In this document: in pieces, positions 7,851 to 15,703 of the stretch
Numbering within the stretch: position 1 is the stretch's first letter
Layout of the letters: each line of letters opens with the position of its first letter
NCBI RefSeq assembly: GCF_022637555.1
Contig: NZ_CP093342.1
Location: 3,100,001-3,164,000, forward strand
Source of the DNA: Microbacterium sp. H1-D42
GTDB lineage: Bacteria; Actinomycetota; Actinomycetes; Actinomycetales; Microbacteriaceae
Direction of reading: 5' to 3'
DNA length: 64,000 nt
Program-made: the position numbers and the translations under genes
The notes under the pieces: model-generated
What the model was told of the DNA's origin: nothing
Databases searched by the model: none
What the model saw: the letters and a program-made list of their open reading frames with translations, nothing else

Positions 7851-8459
7851 TCAGGCCCAGCGCTCGCCCGCGCGCACGGCTGCGGCTTCGAACCGCTCCA
7901 CCGTTGCGCGGTCGGCGGCCGGAGTGAACCCCTCGAAGTGCGACGATGCCAGCACATCAGCGGCGGATTCCTCCACGAGAGAGAGCCCGTAGGGCGTCAC
8001 CGGTCCGAGCAGGGCGCCGACGGCGCCCGCCGCACCCGCGAACAGCCAGCGCCTCGTGGCGAACTGCCGGTCGCCCTCGCGCTGCAGCAGTGCGACGGTG
8101 ATGCCGGCGCCGAGTTCGTCGGTCTCGATCACCTCGGCAGTGGGCGGGAGCACGGCATCCCGAGACCACAGATACTCCGCCTGCTCCGCCTCGCTGAGTG
8201 CGTCCTCGGAGACGGTGATGGTGAGCGGGGCGAGCACGGCCGCGTCGACAGAGGCGACCAGCAGGATGCGACGCTCTGGAGTGGCCAGGCGGGTCAAGTC
8301 GACCAGTGCCTTCGCCACCCGGTCGATGGCGGCCTCGTCGAGGTCGGCGCGTGCGCCGAAGGCGTGTGCCGTGTCGTCTGCCCACGGGGTCGGGTCACCG
8401 GGCGGCGGCTCGATCGGAATGCAGCGGTTCTCGTCATAGACGATGTCGAGGGAGATCAC
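7851..8459 (-). CDS. Hypothetical protein, last gene of the second effector module
   Basis: A protein of 202 residues with a GTG start; GGAG is placed 6 bases upstream. It is acidic and soluble-looking apart from a short Gly/Ala hydrophobic stretch (about residues 138-152) that may be buried rather than transmembrane. No known domain was recognised. It is separated by 10 bases from the preceding gene and so is part of the 10666 to 7851 operon. Its place, last after the effector, matches that of the 4167-4829 gene in the other module, so an immunity or accessory role is a reasonable but unproven guess. Confidence 0.55.
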   Translation of the reverse strand: MISLDIVYDENRCIPIEPPPGDPTPWADDTAHAFGARADLDEAAIDRVAKALVDLTRLATPERRILLVASVDAAVLAPLTITVSEDALSEAEQAEYLWSRDAVLPPTAEVIETDELGAGITVALLQREGDRQFATRRWLFAGAAGAVGALLGPVTPYGLSLVEESAADVLASSHFEGFTPAADRATVERFEAAAVRAGERWA

Positions 8460-8469
8460 GGTGCTCCGA

Positions 8470-9090
8470 TCACTTCACCCAGGTGAACGATGCCACGTGG
8501 GTGTCGAACAGCAGGTTCCAGGCCAGCAGAGACGGGTCGTCCTCTGGCAGGTCGACGGCGTGTGCGACGTTGACGACCCACTGCACCGCGCGCGTGCGCC
8601 GCGAACCCGGCACCGGCGTCATGTAGTTGAGCATCGTCGTCGCGACCTTCTCGCCGTCCAGAGTGACCTCGCGTCGCTCGCTCCAGCGGACGAAGCGCTC
8701 GTCGCCGCCCAGCGGCTGCGCGGCGTGGTTCACGATGGCGTCCTCGACGATGGCATCCAGCGGCAGTTCGGGCGTGGCATCCCGGCGCATCCCGACAAGG
8801 CTCGCGGCGCCGAGCACCCAGGTCGGAGCCGATTCGCCTGCCAGCGCGTAGCAGAACGCGTTCTGGCGGCGCAGGTTCGCCAGCGTGTCTCGCACCTGCT
8901 GCGCCAGGTGACGCGCGAGGTCTGCACGTCCCGCGGACTGCAGTCGCGTGCTCGCCTGTGCGACGAGTGCGTGCTCGTCGTCCTCGCCGAGGTCGTATGC
9001 CTGCCAGCCCGCCGGGATCAGCATGCGGTACGGGGGGATCAGCGAGCCGCTGGACGTGCCGCCGAGAAGCTCGTTGCGAAGGTCACCCAT
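8470..9090 (-). CDS. Hypothetical protein, distant paralog of the 4167-4829 product
   Basis: A protein of 206 residues; GAGAGG lies 8 bases before the ATG. The sequence shows an IPAGWQAYDL segment after a short head, a long charged helix (about residues 45-80), a beta-rich middle and NYMTPVPGSRRTR near the end, closing with LLFDTHVASF. The same order of motifs occurs in the 220-residue protein of the lipase module. The pattern loosely recalls secreted LpqN-like actinobacterial proteins, but no signal peptide is present. It follows the membrane effector gene by 20 bases. Function unknown; it is a candidate chaperone or immunity protein for the adjacent effector. Confidence 0.55.
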   Translation of the reverse strand: MGDLRNELLGGTSSGSLIPPYRMLIPAGWQAYDLGEDDEHALVAQASTRLQSAGRADLARHLAQQVRDTLANLRRQNAFCYALAGESAPTWVLGAASLVGMRRDATPELPLDAIVEDAIVNHAAQPLGGDERFVRWSERREVTLDGEKVATTMLNYMTPVPGSRRTRAVQWVVNVAHAVDLPEDDPSLLAWNLLFDTHVASFTWVK

Positions 9091-9110
9091 GTGATCAGCC
9101 TCTCACGCCG

Positions 9111-10364
9111 TCAGACCATGAACGGTTCGGGCGTCCTGGATCCAGGGGCGCCTGGCGCCTGAATGACATAGTCGGGGTCGACCTGGAACGGATTCTGGTC
9201 CGGATCGAACGCGTTGCCCCACGCACCCTCTGCGGTGTCCTTGATCATGCCGACGATGCCGAACTGCGTCGCCCACACCGTGCTGACGGTGTCGAGCGCG
9301 TCGATCCCGCGCGATCCCATGTTCAGCCAGTCGTCGGCACCCTTGCCCGAGAGGAACTCGGTGGTGAACTTGCCGACGCCGCCCCAGAAGCCGGAACCCT
9401 TGAGAGCGTTCAGACCCGTCGCCCAGTTCTTGACGCTGCCCGCGCCCTGACCGGTGAGGCGGATGAAGTCATCGCTGAACTGCGTCATGACGCTGCCGCC
9501 GCGCAGCCCCTTCGCGGCCGGACCGATGAAGGGCACGATCCCGATGATGGCGAAGGTGAGGTCGAGCCAGTCGCCGTCGCCGATCGCGAATTTGGATATC
9601 TGCACGATGAGGGTCGCGATGGCGACGATCGCCGCCAGTGCACCGATGATCGGGCCGCCGATGACGATGGCGAGAACCGCCAGGACGATGCCGGCCACTG
9701 CGAGGACATCCGCGAGGAAGTCCAGCAGCCCCTTCATGTCGTCCTTCCAGGAGTCCTCGATCTTCCCGGAGACGCCCTCCTTGATGCGGGTGGACGCGTT
9801 GGTGAACGCTGTGTGCCAGTCGTCCCACTCGTCGTCGTACCGACCGGCGGCCTCGTCCCAGTCCGCCTTCTTCGCTGTCGCGGCTCCGCGCGCATCCTGT
9901 GCGTTCTCGGATGCCGTGTCGTAGGCGTCCTTGTCGTCCTGATCGGCGTCATCGTCAGGCTTGCGCCACGGCACTGCGCCTTCGGCGGAATCCGCGTCCC
10001 GGCTGAGCTGGTAGTACTCGCGCCAGAGCTGCTCGAGGCTGGTGACCAGCGGTCCCATCGCGTTCTTGGCCGACTCGAGGTCGGTGCCGTACTGGGAGAT
10101 GTGCGGGCCCACGGCCAGGTACAGCGCGCTGGCCTTGTCGAGGTCCTTGCTCACCTCACCGGCGATCTCGCGGATCTTCTCGACCGCGTCGCCCTCCATG
10201 TCGGCGCCGTCATCGACCAGGCGGGAGATCAGGCGCCACGATGCGGCCATGTCGTTCCCGAGATCCGTGATCTGCTGGCCGCGCGTGGAGACCTCATCGG
10301 CGTCGCCTTCGACGACCTCGATCGGATGCCCGTCCGGTGAATAGGGCATGTAGGGCATGACCAT
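9111..10364 (-). CDS. Putative type VII effector with helical N-terminus and membrane segments, unknown C-terminus
   Basis: A protein of 417 residues. The first 210 residues are helical and highly charged, with a region (VSKDLDKASALYLAVGPHIS) that resembles the N-terminal part of the 520-residue lipase-like protein. Two or three hydrophobic segments follow at about 213-257 and 267-284. The C-terminal 130 residues are Gly/Asp/Trp-containing, end in a Pro-rich tail and match no toxin domain I know. The start overlaps the preceding stop by one base (TGATG), with GGGGG about 8 bases upstream. By module position it is the effector; it could also be a structural membrane component. Confidence 0.6.
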   Translation of the reverse strand: MVMPYMPYSPDGHPIEVVEGDADEVSTRGQQITDLGNDMAASWRLISRLVDDGADMEGDAVEKIREIAGEVSKDLDKASALYLAVGPHISQYGTDLESAKNAMGPLVTSLEQLWREYYQLSRDADSAEGAVPWRKPDDDADQDDKDAYDTASENAQDARGAATAKKADWDEAAGRYDDEWDDWHTAFTNASTRIKEGVSGKIEDSWKDDMKGLLDFLADVLAVAGIVLAVLAIVIGGPIIGALAAIVAIATLIVQISKFAIGDGDWLDLTFAIIGIVPFIGPAAKGLRGGSVMTQFSDDFIRLTGQGAGSVKNWATGLNALKGSGFWGGVGKFTTEFLSGKGADDWLNMGSRGIDALDTVSTVWATQFGIVGMIKDTAEGAWGNAFDPDQNPFQVDPDYVIQAPGAPGSRTPEPFMV

Positions 10365-10666
10365 CAGCTGTTCCCCCCGTCATCGAACTTCGACGCTGCG
10401 TCAGTGTCGAAGTCCTTGAAACCCTGCACGACGTCGTCGACGTGGTCGGCGAGCCCCTTGCAGTTCTCCATCAGATTCTTGCGGCGGTCGTCCCACCTGC
10501 CCTCGAAGTCGTCAGCGGCATCGTGCAGCTGGTTCTCGCCGTAGGGGCGACCGACGGCGCCCTGGAGCTCACGCCGCCGCGAACCGGCGTGCTCGAACTC
10601 GTCGACGACGCTGCGCAACTGCGTGACGAGCTGCTGCAGCTCGTCGAACTTGACCTTGACTCCCAC
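10364..10666 (-). CDS. WXG100-like partner protein of the second effector module
   Basis: A protein of 100 residues from a GTG start, with AAGGAGG about 8 bases upstream. It is a helical hairpin with DDFEGRWDDRR at the turn, a paralog of the 93-residue product of 6886-7167. It is translationally coupled to the 417-residue gene by a one-base overlap. The palindrome variant at 10725-10744 lies 58 bases upstream, so this operon may have its own promoter in addition to readthrough from WXG100 copy 3. Confidence 0.75.
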   Translation of the reverse strand: MGVKVKFDELQQLVTQLRSVVDEFEHAGSRRRELQGAVGRPYGENQLHDAADDFEGRWDDRRKNLMENCKGLADHVDDVVQGFKDFDTDAASKFDDGGNS

Positions 10667-10715
10667 CGGACGCCCTCCTTGTGACCCGACCCGTTCAGCC
10701 TAAGACGATGATTCA

Positions 10716-10755
10716 TGAGTGTGCGATGGGGACCATTCCCCATCGCACACACTCA
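10716..10755. promoter_or_regulatory. Long hairpin containing palindrome variant (site 3; core 10725-10744)
   Basis: The left arm TGAGTGTGCGATGGGGA and the right arm TCCCCATCGCACACACTCA pair across a CCAT loop with a 2-base bulge. The core GATGGGGA-CCAT-TCCCCATC has the same length and arms as the operator sites elsewhere in the locus. It lies just past the WXG100 copy 3 stop and before the 10666 start, so it could act as terminator, operator or both. Confidence 0.6.
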
Positions 10756-10771
10756 AGAATCAGGTTGTGGT

Positions 10772-11059
10772 TCAGCTGCCGGCGAGCTGCTGATCCAGGT
10801 CCTGGATCGCACGCATCATGCCCAGCAGCGACTCCGACATGTCATTGATGCCATCAACAGCACCCTTCAGACCCGTCGTCAACTCGCCATAGCCCTCACC
10901 GAACTTGCCCGACGCGTGCTGCGTCTTGAAGTCCTCACCCAGCAGAGTGTCCACCTGACCCTTCAGGGTGTCCAACTGACCCTGAATGTCATCACGAGCC
11001 TGAGACAGCGAAGACGCCACCTGCTCCATCTCCGCATAAGACGCACCGAAATCGGCCAT
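10772..11059 (-). CDS. WXG100-family type VII secretion protein, copy 3
   Basis: A 95-residue protein identical to copies 1 and 2, with GGAGG 8 bases before the ATG. This copy lies directly downstream of the EssC-type ATPase gene (stop at 11170) on the same strand, the classic WXG100/EssC neighbourhood, and upstream of the 10666 to 7851 effector module. Confidence 0.9.
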   Translation of the reverse strand: MADFGASYAEMEQVASSLSQARDDIQGQLDTLKGQVDTLLGEDFKTQHASGKFGEGYGELTTGLKGAVDGINDMSESLLGMMRAIQDLDQQLAGS

Positions 11060-11141
11060 CGTCAACACCTCCGAAAGTCGTTGAGACCGGACCAACCCGG
11101 CCCGACACCCACAACACTACGGAAAACCACAACCACCCGTC

Positions 11142-11161
11142 GATGGGGAGAACTCCCCATC
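11142..11161. promoter_or_regulatory. 20-bp palindromic operator candidate, site 4
   Basis: A perfect copy of GATGGGGAG-AA-CTCCCCATC, 83 bases before the copy 3 ATG and 8 bases past the EssC-like stop. It would let WXG100 copy 3 be controlled separately from the long upstream operon. Confidence 0.6.
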
Positions 11162-11169
11162 GATCGCGA

Positions 11170-14100
11170 TCAGGCCAGCCGCTCTCCTTCGACCAGCGGC
11201 ATCTGCACCGTCACCTGGCGTCCTGCCTGTACGAAGATGCCTCGCCCCTCGGGGAAGTCGGTGCGCTTGACCTTCGGGAAGGGCACCTTGAACACCGAGT
11301 CGCCGTCGAACGCGTCGGGCTTCAGGATGATGCCCTTGCGTCCGGATTTGAAGTCGCCGATGAAGCCGAAGCCGCTGGTGACCTGCGTCACGTCCGCATC
11401 GCCGACCAGGAAGTGATCGCTGCGGTTGATCGCCTGGAACAGCGCCTTCATCTCGCGCTCGGCCGGACTGTCGGCGAACTGGGGCACATCCTCGATGACG
11501 ACCATCAGGCGCATCGGGATCGACTCGTCGGCGGCGAGCTCGGCGATCTCCTTCGCCAGTTCCTTCGCGTCGTCCGGTGTGACCGCGCTGCGGGTCCAGT
11601 CGGCCCAATCCTTCAGCTGCGCTCGGCGACCGCCGAAGTGGAACAGCTTCACCTCTGGGTCGAATCGGCGCATCGACGTGATCATGGCCTTCAGTGCATT
11701 GGTCTTGCCAGACAACGGCGGGCCGGCCACGACGAACGTGCCGACCGGATCGAAGTCGCGCGCCGACAGGGTGTCTTCGGCGATGCCGAGAACAGGGAAG
11801 TCCCCGACGCGGTCGGGCAGCTGCCGCACCGACAGCCTGGTCGGGAGCGCACCGATCTCGGCCACCTCGCGGGCCCCGGCGGCACGCAGGTCGGCGGCGA
11901 GCTTTTCGAGCAGCTTCGTCTGCTCCGCCACATTCGGCGTACCGCCCAGCGTGGCGATCTGCGTCTCGAGCCCGTCCATGATGGCGCGCCCAGGAGCGGA
12001 GCGCTCATCGAGCACGTCCTTCGGGGCGTTCAGCATGCCGTATGCGGACTCGTCAGCCAGGCGCAGCACCACACGGCGCGACACGTTCGCGCTGACGGCT
12101 GTTGGCACCGAGCCGCCACGATCCGCGGTGGCGATCACGTGCACGCCCAGCGGGCGGCCCTCGCCGAGGATCCGCATGAACGTCTGGTAGAACGGCATCC
12201 GCGCTGTCGTCGACTCCCACTCCGAGCGGAACTGCGCGAATCCGTCGATCAGCAGCAGGATGCGCGACTCGTCGCGCCCTGTGAGCTCGCGGTACTCGGT
12301 GAGGCTCGCGGCGTTGGCCGTGCTGAAGCGCTTGCCCCGGTCATCGAGCACCCGAGCCAGCGAGCGCAGGATGCGCTGCACGCGCTCCGCGTCGTCACCG
12401 GCGATGATCGACCCGACGTGCGGCAGGTTCTCGAGCGTGCGCAGCGAGCCGGAGCCGAAGTCCAGGCCGTAGACCTCGACGTGGGATGCCGGATCGTAGC
12501 CGGCGGCGATGGCCATCGTGCGCAGCACGGTCGACTTGCCGGACCCGCTGGTGCCGTAGATCAGCAGCGAGCCGTCCTTGTCGGGCAGGAAGTACGTCGG
12601 CTCCTGCATCTGACGGGAGGGCACATCCATCTTGCCGAGCAGGATCTCGCCGTCGCCGCGGAGCGGCAGATCGCGCAGATCGACGGCGTGCTCGAGGTCG
12701 TCGAGCCACGGTCGCCGCGGCGCGGGGATGCCCGCCTGCTCTGAGGCCTTGACCAGCGATGCGACGATGCGCTTCTGGTCGGTCGGCCCCAGATCCTCAT
12801 CGTGTGAATCGGATTCGGGCTCCTGGTCGGCCTCCCACAGCTGGGTGGAGCCGAAGCGCAGCTCGGCGACCTTCACCTCGGCGGCCCGCACCTCGTCGGT
12901 AGTCCATCCACCGGCATATGCCGACTGGAACGGCACGAGTCGCCCTGGGCCCGTCTTCGCGATGCCGCGACCGGGGATCGAGGGCGGGAACGACGCGGCC
13001 ACCGGATCGTCGACGACGTCCTTCGAATCCGACTCGTCAGCCATGCGCAGCGCGACACGCAGGTTGGTGTTGGCGCGCAGGTTGTCCTTGATGACACCGG
13101 CGGGGCGCTGGGTGGCCATGATGAGGTGGATGCCGAGCGAGCGACCGCGCTGGGCGATGTCGACGACACCGTCGACGAACTCGGGCACCTCGCCGGCGAG
13201 CGCAGCGAACTCGTCGATGACCAGCACCAGTGCCGGTGGGGTATCGGGGTCGCGGCGCTTCTCGAGCTCGAGCAGGTCCTTGGCCTTCTTGCGGTTGAAC
13301 AGGTGCTCACGGTGGTGCAGCTCGGCGCGAAGGCTGGTGAGCGCGCGGCGCACCAGGTGCGGGCTGAGGTCGGTGACCAGGCCCACGGTGTGCGGCAGGT
13401 CGACGCAGTCGGCGAACGCCGAGCCGCCCTTGTAGTCCACGAACAGGAAGGTGACCCTGTCCGGGCTGTGTGCCGCCGCCATGCCGAGCACCCAGGCCTG
13501 CAGGAACTCGCTCTTTCCGGCACCGGTCGTGCCGCCGACGAGCGCGTGCGGCCCCTGCGTGCGCAGGTCGAGCGTCATGGCATCCGTCTGCGACTGCCCG
13601 ATGATCGCACGCAGGTTGCCGGCCTTCTTCAGCCGGGACTGCGGCGCACCGGAGCGGTCGATGATCGTGTTGTTCTGTCGCCAGCGGTCGATGACCGCGG
13701 CGGGGTCGGATGCCACGTCAGTGCCGACCAGCGAGAGGAACATCACGGAGCCGGGAATGTCGGAGGAGTCCTCGACGACGGTGCTCGAATCGACCACAGG
13801 GGCGAGGCGCTTGGCGAACATGGTCATGTAGGCGTGCGAGACGCCCTCGACCTGCACGTGCTCGTAGTCGAGGCCGTTGCGGACGGTGCCCACGGTGGCG
13901 TTCGCGAGCCCGCCGGTGACATCGATGAAGCTGCGGCACGCCGCCGGCAGTGCCTCGACGACCGGTGCGACGAACAGTCCGTAGACGCCGACGTCGGCGC
14001 CGCGCTCGAGGATCTGGGTGAGCCGGGCACGGTCGACCGGTGCATCGTTGGTGACGATCACGAGCACGGCGGTCTGACCGGGGAAGCTGGCCTCTTCAGC

Positions 14101-15678
14101 CGCGCGCTTGACGTCGGTGCCGTAGTAGGTCGGATCCCAGTCGTCGCCGTACGGCGGGCGGGGCGAGCTCGCCGCCTTCGCGCGACGCATGACGATCTCC
14201 TCGAGCCCGCTCAGCAGGGCGGCGCCGGTGGATGCCGAATCGGCCAGCGGCACGTCCTTGAACGGGTTGCGCTCACTGGAGGTGTGCGGCAGCCACTTCA
14301 GCCAGTCGAGTTCCTCGGCCCAACCTGGTTCGGTGAGCGCCACGGCGACGAGCTCGTTGGGCGAGTGCATGCCGAACAGCTGCACGGCGAGCCCGCGCAG
14401 GGCGTCGCTGGCGACCGAGGTGGGGCCGGCGACGCCGATCGAGCCGACGCTCTGCAGCGACTCGAGGATCGGCACGTCGTCGATCATCTTGTATCGCTCA
14501 TCGAGGCGATCGACGCGCTCGACATACTCCACCAGCGCTTCGGGGGTCTCGGCGCGCTTGATGTGCGTGCGCGATTCGTCCTCGCTCACTCCGAGTCGCA
14601 CGGCGAGGAAGTTCCAGTGCTCCGGCCTGCGGGTCCACAGCATGGGACCAAGGCGCATCGCCTCGTCGAAGACGACGGCGACGGCCGGCACTTCGCTCTG
14701 GCGCACCTCGCGTTCGCGGGGATGCGCGTGGTAGAGCTTCTCCTCGAGTCGCTCGAACTGCTCCTCGAACGACTCCACCTCCTGCCGGAGCCGCTGACCG
14801 ATGTTGGTCTTCTGCGAGATGAAGTTTCCGAACATCATCATCGGCGACATGACCATGATCAGCAGCGATCGCGGGTTGTCGAAGATGAAGAACATCGCCG
14901 CGCCCAGCAGGATCGGGGCGACCAGCATCGGCCACGGGAACAGCCGCTGCACCTGGTCCTTGGGGTAGCGCGGCTCGTCCAGATCCTCGCCCACGTAGCG
15001 TTCTTCGACGCGCGGGCTGCGGTTGAACAGCAGCGCCCCACCGCGCTCGAGCACCGGGTCGACCTCGGCTGACCCGTCGAAGTCGCTGACCAGGCGCACC
15101 ACCAGTTCGCAGTCGCCGATCGTGAAGCTCTGCCCTGGAATGACGCGAAGGCGCTGCACGAGACCGCCGTCGACGAGGATGCCGTTGGCGGAGTTCAGGT
15201 CGACGAGCTCGACGAACGTGGCTGCGACCTCGATGCGGGCATGGCGCTTGGAGACCAGCGGATCGATGAGGGTGATGTCGCTGGTGGCGTCGCGTCCGAT
15301 GAAGAAGTGCCCCACCGGCAGCGGGAACTCCTGCCCTGCTGCGGGGCCGGAGAGCACGGTGAGCAGGGCGGCCGGCCGGCTGCCGGTCGGCGTGGTCGCC
15401 GCACGGTTCTGCCCGAGGTTCACGATCTCAGCGAGGAACCCGGAGCCGACCGGCGCGTCGCCGATGAGCAGGTCGGGGTTGAGTGTGACGAGATCGCTGC
15501 TGGTCGGCGGCGACACGGCGAGGCTCAGCACGTCGCCCGCGCCGCGCGGGGTGGCGCGCAGCGGGTCGGTGGTGGCGATCTGCGCAGCCACGTCGGCCAC
15601 GGTGGCGGTCGAGTCCGCCATGACGACGATGTCTGTCAGCGGTGCACCGGCACGGCGCAGGGTGAGCTTGACCCTCAT
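11170..15678 (-). CDS. EssC/EccC-type FtsK-SpoIIIE ATPase with N-terminal FHA domain (type VII secretion motor)
   Basis: A protein of 1502 residues. Residues 1-90 look like a ubiquitin-like beta-grasp region. Residues 104-195 form an FHA domain (FFIGRD, then SKRHARIE). Two membrane segments at about 250-287 are followed by a coiled coil and three FtsK/SpoIIIE ATPase modules. Walker A motifs are GGTTGAGKSEF (about residue 711), GTSGSGKST (about 1044) and AGPPLSGKT (about 1318); module 1 has a Walker B LVLVIDEF. Known family role: hexameric inner-membrane motor that recognises and exports WXG100 substrates. FHA-first organisation resembles firmicute EssC rather than mycobacterial EccCa/EccCb. 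AGGAG precedes the ATG. It is the last gene of the long kinase/FHA operon, 25 bases after the RDD-FHA gene. Confidence 0.9.
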   Translation of the reverse strand: MRVKLTLRRAGAPLTDIVVMADSTATVADVAAQIATTDPLRATPRGAGDVLSLAVSPPTSSDLVTLNPDLLIGDAPVGSGFLAEIVNLGQNRAATTPTGSRPAALLTVLSGPAAGQEFPLPVGHFFIGRDATSDITLIDPLVSKRHARIEVAATFVELVDLNSANGILVDGGLVQRLRVIPGQSFTIGDCELVVRLVSDFDGSAEVDPVLERGGALLFNRSPRVEERYVGEDLDEPRYPKDQVQRLFPWPMLVAPILLGAAMFFIFDNPRSLLIMVMSPMMMFGNFISQKTNIGQRLRQEVESFEEQFERLEEKLYHAHPREREVRQSEVPAVAVVFDEAMRLGPMLWTRRPEHWNFLAVRLGVSEDESRTHIKRAETPEALVEYVERVDRLDERYKMIDDVPILESLQSVGSIGVAGPTSVASDALRGLAVQLFGMHSPNELVAVALTEPGWAEELDWLKWLPHTSSERNPFKDVPLADSASTGAALLSGLEEIVMRRAKAASSPRPPYGDDWDPTYYGTDVKRAAEEASFPGQTAVLVIVTNDAPVDRARLTQILERGADVGVYGLFVAPVVEALPAACRSFIDVTGGLANATVGTVRNGLDYEHVQVEGVSHAYMTMFAKRLAPVVDSSTVVEDSSDIPGSVMFLSLVGTDVASDPAAVIDRWRQNNTIIDRSGAPQSRLKKAGNLRAIIGQSQTDAMTLDLRTQGPHALVGGTTGAGKSEFLQAWVLGMAAAHSPDRVTFLFVDYKGGSAFADCVDLPHTVGLVTDLSPHLVRRALTSLRAELHHREHLFNRKKAKDLLELEKRRDPDTPPALVLVIDEFAALAGEVPEFVDGVVDIAQRGRSLGIHLIMATQRPAGVIKDNLRANTNLRVALRMADESDSKDVVDDPVAASFPPSIPGRGIAKTGPGRLVPFQSAYAGGWTTDEVRAAEVKVAELRFGSTQLWEADQEPESDSHDEDLGPTDQKRIVASLVKASEQAGIPAPRRPWLDDLEHAVDLRDLPLRGDGEILLGKMDVPSRQMQEPTYFLPDKDGSLLIYGTSGSGKSTVLRTMAIAAGYDPASHVEVYGLDFGSGSLRTLENLPHVGSIIAGDDAERVQRILRSLARVLDDRGKRFSTANAASLTEYRELTGRDESRILLLIDGFAQFRSEWESTTARMPFYQTFMRILGEGRPLGVHVIATADRGGSVPTAVSANVSRRVVLRLADESAYGMLNAPKDVLDERSAPGRAIMDGLETQIATLGGTPNVAEQTKLLEKLAADLRAAGAREVAEIGALPTRLSVRQLPDRVGDFPVLGIAEDTLSARDFDPVGTFVVAGPPLSGKTNALKAMITSMRRFDPEVKLFHFGGRRAQLKDWADWTRSAVTPDDAKELAKEIAELAADESIPMRLMVVIEDVPQFADSPAEREMKALFQAINRSDHFLVGDADVTQVTSGFGFIGDFKSGRKGIILKPDAFDGDSVFKVPFPKVKRTDFPEGRGIFVQAGRQVTVQMPLVEGERLA

Positions 15679-15703
15679 CGGTTCTCCTGGATCTGTGCGA
15701 TTG

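Larger units (their letters stand above)
10767..11161 (-). repeat. WXG100 cassette repeat, copy 3
   Basis: Same unit as copies 1 and 2. The gene differs from copy 1 at one silent position (Gly codon) and the leader at one base. The left end is slightly shorter than in the other copies, the common part beginning at GTGGTTC, and the right end shares 15 bases with copy 2 beyond the palindrome (to 11176). Confidence 0.9.

Noticed and set aside
3241..11161. CRISPR or insertion-sequence explanation for the three repeats
   Set aside because: The repeats are about 395 bp, contain an intact gene and lack terminal inverted repeats with a transposase; they are gene duplications.
13126..15072. A 648-codon plus-strand frame opposite EssC
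   Set aside because: Antisense to FtsK/FHA motifs on the other strand; the translation has no recognisable domain.
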